This document shows, piece by piece, positions 1-7,817 of a stretch of 51,152 nucleotides of DNA. A program made the position numbers and the translations under genes. Within the stretch, counting starts at the first letter, position 1; each line of letters begins with the position of its first letter. The notes under the pieces were generated by a model that was given only the letters and a program-made list of their open reading frames with translations, made no database searches and was not told where the DNA came from. The DNA is from Treponema sp. (GTDB lineage: Bacteria; Spirochaetota; Spirochaetia; Treponematales; Breznakiellaceae): NCBI GenBank assembly GCA_031278095.1, contig JAITLC010000017.1, positions 1 to 51,152 on the forward strand, written 5' to 3'.

Positions 1-1230
1 TTTGGTCACATCCGACTGGGCCTGATTCGGCACATAGCCCGTGGCGGCAAGGATGTAGCCGGGGATGGCCCCGCCGATCCCCATGGCCGCCTTGACGATA
101 AAGGAATTGAGAGAAGCTATGACCCCCTCGGCCCGCTGTTTACGGGTATACTCCACATAGTCCACATTATCCGCCTGCAACCCATAGCCCAAGGTCATGG
201 AGAGGCCGCTTCCTATGCCAAGCAGAACGGTAACAACCAAAAGCAGGGGTATGTTCGTAACGTTGATAAGCCTGATGAGAGGAATAACGCTTGCGATAAT
301 CAAACCAACCAGGTAGACCGGCTTTTTCCCGTATCTATTGGCAAAAAGCGGGGTAAGGATCATGAAGGGCAGCATCCCGGCGAAAGAGAGGAGGGCGGTA
401 AGGCTAAACACATCGAGCCGGTTATCCAAAACATAGGTATAAAAGTACATGGCGCATCCGTTCCCAATAAACATCCCAACACCGGAAATAAGGCTGACGG
501 CAAGTATTACCAGTACGGGCCGGGAAGCCAGGATGGGAACAATGTCTTTTAGTTTGTACTTTTCTTCGGTGTTTACCGGTTCTATTCGTTCCCGGATGCC
601 CCGTACCCCGATAACCGTGAATACCAGCACTATAGCTATACCGGTGAGTATGAGGGTGTAATATCCCGAAGTGGGATTTGAAGCCTTGGCGAGGATCAGG
701 GGAAAGGACATGTTGAGGAGCATCATTCCCGCCATGTACGCCGCTCCCTTAATGGCGGAAAGGGAATTCCGTTCCTTGTCGTTGTCTGTCATCGCCGGGA
801 TCATACTGTTCAAGGGGATGTCCATCATATCGAAGGTAATACCCAGGATGAGGTAACTGATATAGGCGATGGCAAGTTTCCCCGCGGGCGCCCAGAGAGG
901 GCCGAACCATACCAGGAGAAAGTTGGCGCAGCAGATGATGGCGCCGAAGAGGAGATAAGAGCGGAAACGGCCCATTTTTGTCCGGGGCAGATGGTCTATC
1001 ACAAAACCCATAATGGGATCGTTTATTCCGTCAATCACCCGGGCCAGCAGGAAGAGGGTACCGATGGCCGCGGGGTTGAGGCCCGCCACGTCGGTGTAAA
1101 AGATCATCAGGAACCCGTTAAGCAGGGCTTGAATCGGGATGTTCCCGATGTTGATGACGCCAAAGGAGATCTTCTCCCCGATGCCGATCCTGTCCGGGCT
1201 TTTTTGCGTCCCGTCCAATGTCCGTTCCAT
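1..1230 (-). CDS. GPH-family sugar:cation symporter (3' end outside window)
   Basis: An open frame on the minus strand begins at an ATG at 1230 behind a strong AGGAGG and runs off the left edge, giving 410 visible codons with no stop. The N-terminal part reads like the glycoside-pentoside-hexuronide (MelB/XynB-like) symporters: early GEKISFG, a DPIMG segment followed by DHLPRTKMGRFR. This D-P-x-x-G / D-x-x-x-R-T-x-x-GRFR pattern is the cytoplasmic loop signature of that family. The rest is strongly hydrophobic, as expected for a twelve-helix carrier of about 450 residues, so perhaps 40-60 residues are missing. It is divergent from the AraC regulator at 1648, a common layout for an inducible sugar transporter. 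Substrate cannot be told from sequence; the sugar role is inferred from the family. Confidence 0.85.
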   Translation of the reverse strand, partial: MERTLDGTQKSPDRIGIGEKISFGVINIGNIPIQALLNGFLMIFYTDVAGLNPAAIGTLFLLARVIDGINDPIMGFVIDHLPRTKMGRFRSYLLFGAIICCANFLLVWFGPLWAPAGKLAIAYISYLILGITFDMMDIPLNSMIPAMTDNDKERNSLSAIKGAAYMAGMMLLNMSFPLILAKASNPTSGYYTLILTGIAIVLVFTVIGVRGIRERIEPVNTEEKYKLKDIVPILASRPVLVILAVSLISGVGMFIGNGCAMYFYTYVLDNRLDVFSLTALLSFAGMLPFMILTPLFANRYGKKPVYLVGLIIASVIPLIRLINVTNIPLLLVVTVLLGIGSGLSMTLGYGLQADNVDYVEYTRKQRAEGVIASLNSFIVKAAMGIGGAIPGYILAATGYVPNQAQSDVTK

Positions 1231-1647
1231 ATATTTCCTCCTATTAAAAAAAGATGAATCGTGATACTAAAAAGAATTCGTTTAATTCATATTACCGCGT
1301 TAAATAGGAGAAACAATGCGGCATCTTGCCGAATATACCATATTTCTTGCGTATCCCAAGAACAGCACGGACATAAGATCATGACCGGCTCCCGGAATAA
1401 TTCCAAAAAATTATCCTTGCGTTCCTCTCCAAAACACGGATATACTTATCGAATAATGAAGCCCCCGGCGCCGGTTAAAAATAAAACCACGGTTTTCACA
1501 AACGCTTCCGTAAAATCAAGTAAACGCTTCAGTATACCCCCGCATTTAGTGCGGTTTTATTACATTGATTTACATTTAGCTGCAAACACAGGCGTCTTTA
1601 CCCCGCTTTTAGAATTTTTTTCCCTATTTATAGTAAGGAGTCCCGCC
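1231..1647. promoter_or_regulatory. Divergent intergenic region with paired direct repeats
   Basis: This 417-base AT-rich stretch separates the divergent GPH transporter and AraC genes. An open frame in phase with araC extends back to 1261, but its composition is non-coding and the good SD lies at 1634-1640. The repeat AAACGCTTC occurs at 1500-1508 and again at 1522-1530, 22 bases apart on the same strand. AraC-type proteins often bind direct half-sites about two helical turns apart, so this is a candidate operator. No clear -35/-10 pair was assigned. Confidence 0.4.
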
Positions 1648-2640
1648 ATGGCAGTAAATGCGGAAGAGTTTAACAGTCAGGTTCGTTATCCTTATCATCC
1701 TGAATGGATTGCGGATACGGATCCCTCTCCCGTCGGACATGACAGATATGATGATCGATATAAAATTCTGTCCGGCGATTTTGATCTGACGGGAGCAATA
1801 ATGAAACGCGGCAGGGAATTTATACCAAGTCCCATGGCGAGGCGATCCTATTTTTACCTGCAGCTTATCTCGACATCCCAATTTCCAAAAAACCACTACA
1901 CCATACGAAGGGGCGTCAATTCATACCTGCTGGCCTCGACCTTTTCGGGGAAGGGGGAACTTCAATATGAGGGGAAGTCGTATACGCTGGAGCCGGGTGA
2001 AAGCTTCCTGATCGACTGCCGGAAACCCCATCAGTACCGGGCGGCTTCACGGGAGGGCTGGGGCTACCACATCATCCACTTTGACGGCTTTGCCATGCGG
2101 GATTATTTTTCCCGGATAGAACAGGGCAAATCGGTTAAATTCGCCTTTTCCCCGGAGAGTCCATTCCCCTCCCTTTTGGAAAAACTTTTTGGGGTTAACG
2201 CGGAACAAAGCGGCAGGAACGAGATGCTCAGTTCCTGTCTGCTCACCAATATGCTGACCGAAATCATGCTGACCCTGCCGGACTACGATTCCGAAGAAAT
2301 TCCCCGGAAGATCAGGGAGGTTCGGGATTATATTCAGGAAAATTTTGCCGGGTCTGTACATCTGGAAGAATTATCGGGGCGGTTTTATATCAGCAAATAC
2401 TATTTATGCCACGAGTTCAAGAAATACACCGGTCTTTCCCCCAACGAATACCTCATCACGGTCCGGCTGAACAAGGCCAGGGGCCTGCTGCAGTTCAGCG
2501 ACCTGCGGATCTGTGAAATCGGCGAGTTAACCGGATTCGCCAGTCTGAATCATTTCTTTTACACCTTTAAAAAGCATGAAGGAATATCTCCATCGGAGTA
2601 CAGAAAACGGTGGAAAAACACTAATAGGCTGATTGACTAA
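1648..2640 (+). CDS. AraC-family transcriptional regulator
   Basis: A 330-residue protein with the usual AraC layout. The N-terminal cupin-like sensing domain (about residues 80-190) contains GKGELQYEGKSYTLEPG and the FLIDCRKPHQY stretch typical of sugar-sensing members. The C-terminal double helix-turn-helix covers about residues 225-325: HLEELSGRFYISKYYLCHEFKK, then GLSPNEYL, and finally the second helix pair ending GISPSEYRKRW. I chose the ATG at 1648 because TAAGGAG sits just upstream; the longer frame from 1261 has non-protein-like composition. It lies divergent to the GPH symporter and probably controls it in response to the transported sugar. No frameshift or missing motif was seen. 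The inducer is unknown. Confidence 0.9.
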   Translation: MAVNAEEFNSQVRYPYHPEWIADTDPSPVGHDRYDDRYKILSGDFDLTGAIMKRGREFIPSPMARRSYFYLQLISTSQFPKNHYTIRRGVNSYLLASTFSGKGELQYEGKSYTLEPGESFLIDCRKPHQYRAASREGWGYHIIHFDGFAMRDYFSRIEQGKSVKFAFSPESPFPSLLEKLFGVNAEQSGRNEMLSSCLLTNMLTEIMLTLPDYDSEEIPRKIREVRDYIQENFAGSVHLEELSGRFYISKYYLCHEFKKYTGLSPNEYLITVRLNKARGLLQFSDLRICEIGELTGFASLNHFFYTFKKHEGISPSEYRKRWKNTNRLID

Positions 2641-2698
2641 ACATACCGATATGAGGAATTGCCGGGATAAAGAGAATAGAACCACAGGGGGAAGACCG

Positions 2699-3685
2699 CT
2701 ACGCTTTGCCGGCGGGTAATGTCCGCGGCCCGGAGGGGCACATAATCCGGCTCATGAGGGCCGCCATGGTCTGCTGAACCACGATCCCCAAAAGACAGGG
2801 GAGGGCCGCCGCGGCGGGGAAAAATTCAATCGCAATGGTGCTTGCCGCGCTGATATTCCTTAGGCCCACATTGAAAAAGACAGTTACCCTGCTTGCTTCC
2901 CCCAGCCTGCTTACCGTACCGGTAAAACGGGAAAGCAGGTAGCCCAGGATGGAAAGGAGAATACAGACGCCTCCGATAAGCCACAGCCCAGGATCGGAAA
3001 CATGCAGCTCCGGAGCCACGGCAGCCGAATTGGCGGCGATGACCAGAATCAGGCAGAGTTTTGCAAAGGGGTTAAGCACAGGGCCCAAAACAGCAGGCGC
3101 CCGGCTGCGGCTTGCCTCATTGAGGGTTATCCCGAAAACCGTGGGGAGAAGCACCATCAGTATCAATGATACTGCGATGCCTGTCATGTCAAGGACGACC
3201 CTTGTTCCCATGAGGACGGACATGGTGGCGGGAACCACAAAAGGCGCCAGTATCGTATCAATGAGAATGATCGCCAGGCAGAGCGCTCTGTCTCCGCCGT
3301 AGATGGAAACCCAGATGAAGGAAGAGACGGCCGTGGGAGCCGCGCTGAGGAGCAGATAACCTGCGATGATCTCGGTCTTTCCGGGGAACACGAGGCTTGG
3401 TATCAGAAATGACAAGAGGGGCAGGATCACATGGGCGGATATGAAGGAGAGTAAAATGGGCAGAGGCGTCTTAAGCGACCGGGCAAATTCACGCGCCTTT
3501 AGTTTCAAGGCGCCCGAAAGGGTCATGACTCCGAAAAGCCAGGGGATAAAGGGCCTGAAGGCCAGAAAGACAGCGGGCAGGGCAAAGCCCATGACTACCC
3601 CCAGCGGGGTGAGAAGAGGCATCAAACGTTCAAGCCGTCTGTTGAAAATTTCCGCCAAATCAAGAACCGGGCTCTTTTTCTTCAT
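2699..3685 (-). CDS. Bile acid:sodium symporter (BASS) family transporter
   Basis: A 328-residue polytopic membrane protein with about ten hydrophobic segments. A short charged N-terminus precedes PLGVVMGFALPAVF. The segment LLLSAAPTAVSSFIW resembles the conserved crossover region of SBF/BASS proteins, and a later VTVFFNVGLRNISAAS matches their second crossover (usually written as a G-x-R-N-x-x-L/S pattern). BASS members import organic anions with sodium; several bacterial members carry pantoate, pyruvate or similar small acids, so the substrate is open. The ATG at 3685 is the first of the frame. The gene is convergent with araC (58-base gap) and divergent from the SDR gene at 3837, with a palindromic repeat between them, so it is probably transcribed alone. 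Confidence 0.75.
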   Translation of the reverse strand: MKKKSPVLDLAEIFNRRLERLMPLLTPLGVVMGFALPAVFLAFRPFIPWLFGVMTLSGALKLKAREFARSLKTPLPILLSFISAHVILPLLSFLIPSLVFPGKTEIIAGYLLLSAAPTAVSSFIWVSIYGGDRALCLAIILIDTILAPFVVPATMSVLMGTRVVLDMTGIAVSLILMVLLPTVFGITLNEASRSRAPAVLGPVLNPFAKLCLILVIAANSAAVAPELHVSDPGLWLIGGVCILLSILGYLLSRFTGTVSRLGEASRVTVFFNVGLRNISAASTIAIEFFPAAAALPCLLGIVVQQTMAALMSRIMCPSGPRTLPAGKA

Positions 3686-3725
3686 TTTTATTTGCTACAG
3701 TTTCAACCACTTCAAAAATTTAACA

Positions 3726-3752
3726 TTTTGGAACAGTGGGCTTGTTCCAAAA
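3726..3752. repeat. Family A intergenic palindrome
   Basis: A perfect 10-base inverted repeat, TTTTGGAACA at 3726-3735 and TGTTCCAAAA at 3743-3752, with a 7-base loop. It lies between the divergent BASS and SDR genes. The same palindrome recurs in many intergenic regions of this window. Confidence 0.8.
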
Positions 3753-3836
3753 CCCGGTTGGCTTCGGATCAAGCTCTGGTAATTGAAAATTAATAGAAGT
3801 CTGACTATAGTATAGCGCAGGGAGAGTTTTGACAAC

Positions 3837-4667
3837 ATGAAGGAAGTGAAAGACAAGCTGGTTCTTATAACCGGAGGGGCCTCCGGTATCGGACGGCTCA
3901 TGGCCCTGGATTTTGCCGGAAGGGGCGCCAGAGCTGCCGTATGGGACATAAACCGCCAAAATCTTGAAGCGATTTCGAATGAAGGGCGGAAGCAGGGCCT
4001 CTTTATAAAAAGTTATGTTTGCGATGTTTCCCGCAGGGAGGAAGTTTACCGTTCCGCAGAACAGCTTACAGGGGAACTGGGTCCTGTAGATATTCTGGTG
4101 AACAATGCAGGGATTGTGTCGGGTAAACTCCTCCTTGAAATTCCTGATGAAAAGATTGAAAGAACCATGGCTATCAACGTATTGCCGCTGTTCTGGACTG
4201 TCAAGGCATTTCTCCCTTCCATGCTTGAGAGGAATTCGGGACATATCGTTACCGTTTCTTCCGCCGCGGGCATTATCGGGGTACGGGGCCTTTCAGATTA
4301 CAGCGCCAGTAAATTTGCCGCCTTTGGTTTTGATGAATCCCTGCGCATGGAATTGCGGCACAGTAAAAGCAAGGTAAGAACCACGGTGGTCTGTCCGTTT
4401 TTTGTCAATACCGGCATGTTCACCGGGGTGAAAACAAAGGTTCCCCTGCTGCTCCCCATTTTGAAGCCTGAATATGTTTCGGGCATGATAGTAAAATCGG
4501 TATTAAAAAACAAAAGGGTGCTTATCATACCCCGTTTCGTCAAAACCACACTCATACTGCGCTGTCTTCCTTCCGGGTTTATTGATTTTGCGGCGGAATT
4601 TTTCGGAATTAATAATGCCCTGGATGAATTTACGGGAAGGAAAGCGGCGGAATTTTCAGGAGGCTGA
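3837..4667 (+). CDS. Short-chain dehydrogenase/reductase (SDR)
   Basis: A 276-residue classical SDR. The Rossmann nucleotide-binding motif TGGASGIG is at residues 12-19, the structural NNAG follows near residue 89, and the catalytic pair is Tyr155 and Lys159 in YSASK, with the active-site Ser in VTVSSAAG. The acidic residue after the second beta strand (VWDINRQ) favours NAD over NADP. The C-terminal half, with a hydrophobic stretch around VPLLLPILKP, resembles the retinol/17-beta-hydroxysteroid dehydrogenase branch that acts on long hydrophobic alcohols. The next gene, an aldehyde dehydrogenase, starts 3 bases after its stop, so alcohol-to-aldehyde-to-acid oxidation is a reasonable inference. 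The true substrate is unknown. The ATG at 3837 has no strong SD. Confidence 0.88.
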   Translation: MKEVKDKLVLITGGASGIGRLMALDFAGRGARAAVWDINRQNLEAISNEGRKQGLFIKSYVCDVSRREEVYRSAEQLTGELGPVDILVNNAGIVSGKLLLEIPDEKIERTMAINVLPLFWTVKAFLPSMLERNSGHIVTVSSAAGIIGVRGLSDYSASKFAAFGFDESLRMELRHSKSKVRTTVVCPFFVNTGMFTGVKTKVPLLLPILKPEYVSGMIVKSVLKNKRVLIIPRFVKTTLILRCLPSGFIDFAAEFFGINNALDEFTGRKAAEFSGG

Positions 4668-4670
4668 AGC

Positions 4671-6179
4671 GTGAATACGGCAAATATGGATGGTGCAGGC
4701 GGTGTTATTGCACGGGCACGGGAGGCGCAGAAAGGCTGGAGCGCCCTGCCTTACCGGAAACGGGCTGTCTGTCTTAAAAAGGCGGCGCGGTATCTGGGAG
4801 AGCATGTTGATGAGATCGTGGAAACCATACACCGGGAAAACGGCAAGCTTAGGATCGACGCGCTTGCGGCAGAGATATTGCCGGCCTTTATGGCAATCGG
4901 CTATTACCTAAAAGAGGGAAAGAAGTTCTGCGCCTCCAGAAAAATTCACGGCGGCAATATGCTTATGTTCAACAAGCGGAGCCGTATGGTTTATGAAGCC
5001 TGGGGTGTTGTGGGGATTATCAGCCCCTGGAACTACCCCTTTGCCATACCTTTCAGCGAGGTGGTTATGGCGCTCCTGGCGGGGAATGCAGTGCTTCTCA
5101 AGACGGCTTCCATTACCCAGGGGGTGGGACGGTGTCTTGCAAAGATTTTTGAGGCCGCCGGTCTTCCCCCCTTTGTGTTCAACTATCTGGAGTTAAAGGG
5201 TAGTGAAGCGGGAAAGGACTTTATCGGCAGCCCTGAAAGCCCCGGTGTGGATAAGCTGTTTTTTACCGGCTCTACGGCGACAGGAAAGGAACTCATGGCC
5301 CTGGCTTCCCGGAGACTGCTCCCCCTGGTGCTGGAACTGGGCGGCGCCGACGCCGCCATAATCCGCGCCGATGCGGATCTTGACCGGGCTGCCGGAGGCA
5401 TACTCTGGGCAGGTTTTTCCAATGCCGGCCAGTCCTGCGGAGGAGCCCAGCGCATACTGGTGCATCGCGCCGTATACGATGCCTTCCTGCGGAAAATCTG
5501 CGCCCTGGTAGAATCACTGCGCCCCGGTGAAACCGAAGATTCCGATTTGGGGCCTATGACCACCGTAAAACAGAAAGAGACAGCCGAAAAACAGATAGCC
5601 GCCTGCGTTGCCATGGGCGCCGGGATAGCCGCCAGGAGCCCTGTTCCGGCAGACGCGGAAAAATACAGCCCTGCAGTAATTCTGTCGGAAGTCAGTGCGG
5701 ACATGCCCGTCATGAACGAAGAGATATTCGGCCCCGTGATAGCCGTGATGCCTGTGGAGGACGATGAGGAAGCCCTGCGGATAGCCAACAGTTCCGCCTA
5801 CGGTCTTTCCGCCTCGGTGTGGAGCAGAAACCGCCGTGAAGGACGCCGTATAGCGGAACGCATTAATGCCGGGGCGGTAATGGTAAACGATCATCTTATG
5901 TCCCACGGACTTGCGGAAACGCCATGGGGCGGCTTTGGTTACTCAGGCCTCGGCCGGACCCACGGAGCGCCCGGTTTTGCCGAGATGCTCAAGGCAAAAG
6001 TCATCATTGACGACTGCCTCCCCGGCGTAAAGAAGAATATCTTTTGGCATCCCTATTCCGCTTCGGTGTACAGGGATTTCCGTTCCCTGACAGCCTTTAT
6101 CGCCGGGCCGGGTCTTGGCATGCGCCTGAAAAACCTTCCGCCGCTGCTTAAAATATTTTTCCGGTACTGGGAGAAGTAA
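4671..6179 (+). CDS. NAD(P)-dependent aldehyde dehydrogenase
   Basis: A 502-residue aldehyde dehydrogenase starting at GTG (4671), preceded by CAGGAGG overlapping the end of the SDR gene. Family signatures are intact: PWNYPF for cofactor binding, FTGSTATGK, the general base Glu222 in LELGG, and catalytic Cys256 in AGQSCGG; EEIFGPV follows. The rather short N-terminus and the C-terminal extension after GFGYSGLGR, which contains HPYSASVYRDF, suggest the class-3/coniferyl-type branch that oxidises fatty or aromatic aldehydes. The chain ends with a hydrophobic, basic tail that could rest on the membrane. Tight coupling to the SDR suggests the two enzymes share a substrate. That inference, not sequence, is the basis for any pathway assignment. 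Confidence 0.92.
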   Translation: MNTANMDGAGGVIARAREAQKGWSALPYRKRAVCLKKAARYLGEHVDEIVETIHRENGKLRIDALAAEILPAFMAIGYYLKEGKKFCASRKIHGGNMLMFNKRSRMVYEAWGVVGIISPWNYPFAIPFSEVVMALLAGNAVLLKTASITQGVGRCLAKIFEAAGLPPFVFNYLELKGSEAGKDFIGSPESPGVDKLFFTGSTATGKELMALASRRLLPLVLELGGADAAIIRADADLDRAAGGILWAGFSNAGQSCGGAQRILVHRAVYDAFLRKICALVESLRPGETEDSDLGPMTTVKQKETAEKQIAACVAMGAGIAARSPVPADAEKYSPAVILSEVSADMPVMNEEIFGPVIAVMPVEDDEEALRIANSSAYGLSASVWSRNRREGRRIAERINAGAVMVNDHLMSHGLAETPWGGFGYSGLGRTHGAPGFAEMLKAKVIIDDCLPGVKKNIFWHPYSASVYRDFRSLTAFIAGPGLGMRLKNLPPLLKIFFRYWEK

Positions 6180-6198
6180 AAATACGACCCGGTATTCC

Positions 6199-7470
6199 GT
6201 GAACAGTAAACCTTTCAATTCGAGTGTGTGGCGTGCCGGAGAGGCTCTGTTCCAGCGTGTCTGGATAAGCATTCAATATTTCGGGAGCAACGGACTTGCA
6301 AACCACGCTGCCGCGGGCGCATACGGTTTTCTTCTTTCCCTCATGCCGGCCTTGCTCATCGTTGCTTTCCTTATTTCGGGGATATATGCGTCCTCGCCTC
6401 ATGAGGTTGCCGGACTTATCCTGCAAATGGGATTTTTGGGCGATGTCTTTGATATAGGCAGCACGGTGGAGCGGTTTCTGGATACGTTTCATCCGGGCTT
6501 TGCAGGCCTTACCTCTCTTGTCAACATACTGTTGGCGGCCATAGTATTTGCTTTTTCCATGCAGAGGGGCCTTAATTCCATTTTTCCGAACACAAAGGCT
6601 GTGAATCCCGTAAAAAATTGGCTTGTTCCATTGGGCCTGGAGATGGCAGTCATCCTGTTTGTGTTCATCACCGTGGTAAGCGCCCGTCTTTCGCTCATGC
6701 TGTTCGGTATGGATGCGAACGGCGGCCTGCTGAAAATAGTGTATCTGTTTTCCCCTTTTGCGGGCCTGGGCCTGCTTATCCTGGGGGCATACAGCCTGGT
6801 GCCGAACAGGCCTCCGGGCCGGAGATCATCTCTTTCCGGCATGGCGCTGTGTATCTCCGTTTATGCCATTCTTTCGGCATTGTTCAATGTATTCATAAAT
6901 CCTGCCCGTTATAATTTTTTGTACGGGACCCTGAGTAATCTCATTCTTCTTTTGGCAAAGGTCTATTTTTTCTTTGTGTTTTTCTTTATAGGCGCCCAAT
7001 TTGCCTTTGTGTGTGAATATTTTGATGCGCTCCTCTTTATCAAATTAAGGATGATTCGTTCCGTACCCGGAGTTTTTTTCATTGATAAATTTCTTTTTTC
7101 TTCCGCTGCAAACGGAAGACTTCAAAGATATGTACGCGTGTATAAGCAGGGAGAAACAATCTTCCTCCAGGGGGAAGACAGCCACGATATTTACTATATT
7201 CTTTCGGGTTCCGTAAGTATCTATATTAATAAAAAAAACGGTGAACAGAATCGCATAGCGCTTATTGAGGCGGACAATTTTTTTGGTGAAATGGGACATG
7301 TGCTTGCAAGCAGACGTTCGGCCACGGCAAAGGCGGATTTCACCCTGACGGCGCTGGTTCTGCCTCCTTCCCTGTTTGTGCAAATCCTGACCATTGACCG
7401 GAACGCAGAGAACAAGGTAATTGAAACCCTGTCCGAACGGCTCAAGCAGACGAATGAGCAGTTGGGGTGA
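6199..7470 (+). CDS. YihY/BrkB-type membrane protein fused to a cyclic-nucleotide-binding domain
   Basis: A 423-residue two-domain protein starting at GTG, 19 bases after the aldehyde dehydrogenase. Residues 1-290 form the YihY/BrkB (formerly ribonuclease BN) membrane domain with about six helices; the family feature NHAAAGAYGFLLSLMPALL is present near residue 34. Residues 305-420 form a cNMP-binding beta-roll: YKQGETIFLQGE, YYILSGSV, and the phosphate-binding cassette FFGEMG...RRSAT around residues 361-373, which keeps the Gly-Glu and Arg-Ser-Ala residues used to hold the cyclic phosphate. The fusion suggests a membrane transporter or anchor gated by a nucleotide second messenger. YihY proteins have no firmly known function. 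It is the last gene of the SDR-ALDH operon. Confidence 0.82.
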   Translation: MNSKPFNSSVWRAGEALFQRVWISIQYFGSNGLANHAAAGAYGFLLSLMPALLIVAFLISGIYASSPHEVAGLILQMGFLGDVFDIGSTVERFLDTFHPGFAGLTSLVNILLAAIVFAFSMQRGLNSIFPNTKAVNPVKNWLVPLGLEMAVILFVFITVVSARLSLMLFGMDANGGLLKIVYLFSPFAGLGLLILGAYSLVPNRPPGRRSSLSGMALCISVYAILSALFNVFINPARYNFLYGTLSNLILLLAKVYFFFVFFFIGAQFAFVCEYFDALLFIKLRMIRSVPGVFFIDKFLFSSAANGRLQRYVRVYKQGETIFLQGEDSHDIYYILSGSVSIYINKKNGEQNRIALIEADNFFGEMGHVLASRRSATAKADFTLTALVLPPSLFVQILTIDRNAENKVIETLSERLKQTNEQLG

Positions 7471-7817
7471 CTTCTCTAAATAGGGTCTGTCTATAATGTA
7501 GACACATTATAGACAGACTGCCTTAAAACAGGCATTTTGCGCACCGTTTTGGTACAAAAAGATGCGCACATGCAAGGTCTGTCCATAAAGTAACCGAGGC
7601 AATGAAAATAAACAGGGAGAGATGAGCCTGTCCCAAAACCAATTGACTGTGCGCTAATACGCACGGTTTTAGGACAGGCTCTTGGAAAAACCGGTCAAAA
7701 GCCCCGGTTTTTCCCTCAAATCCAGGGAGGCTGTTCCAAAAACTGAGGTTTTGGAACAGCCTCAGATAAGGAAAATTTACAACGATTCCGTACCGTAATA
7801 TCTGTTTATTATACTTC
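7471..7817. repeat. Intergenic cluster of palindromic repeats (families B, A, D)
   Basis: No gene is visible in this 347-base gap between convergent genes, but it holds four palindromes. A perfect 15-base inverted repeat (GTCTGTCTATAATGT and complement) spans 7485-7518 and begins a longer family B unit ending near 7596. A two-level hairpin spans 7624-7681, outer arm GAGCCTGTCCCAAAACC and inner GTGCG/CGCAC. A GGAAAAACCGG hairpin lies at 7683-7713. A family A hairpin, GAGGCTGTTCCAAAA with its complement, lies at 7727-7763. Some of these could serve as terminators for the convergent genes, though long U runs are absent. Confidence 0.8.

Noticed and set aside
1261-1647. 129-codon N-terminal extension of the AraC frame
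   Set aside because: Composition is low in protein-like patterning, includes AT-rich regulatory sequence, and a good SD lies just before ATG 1648.
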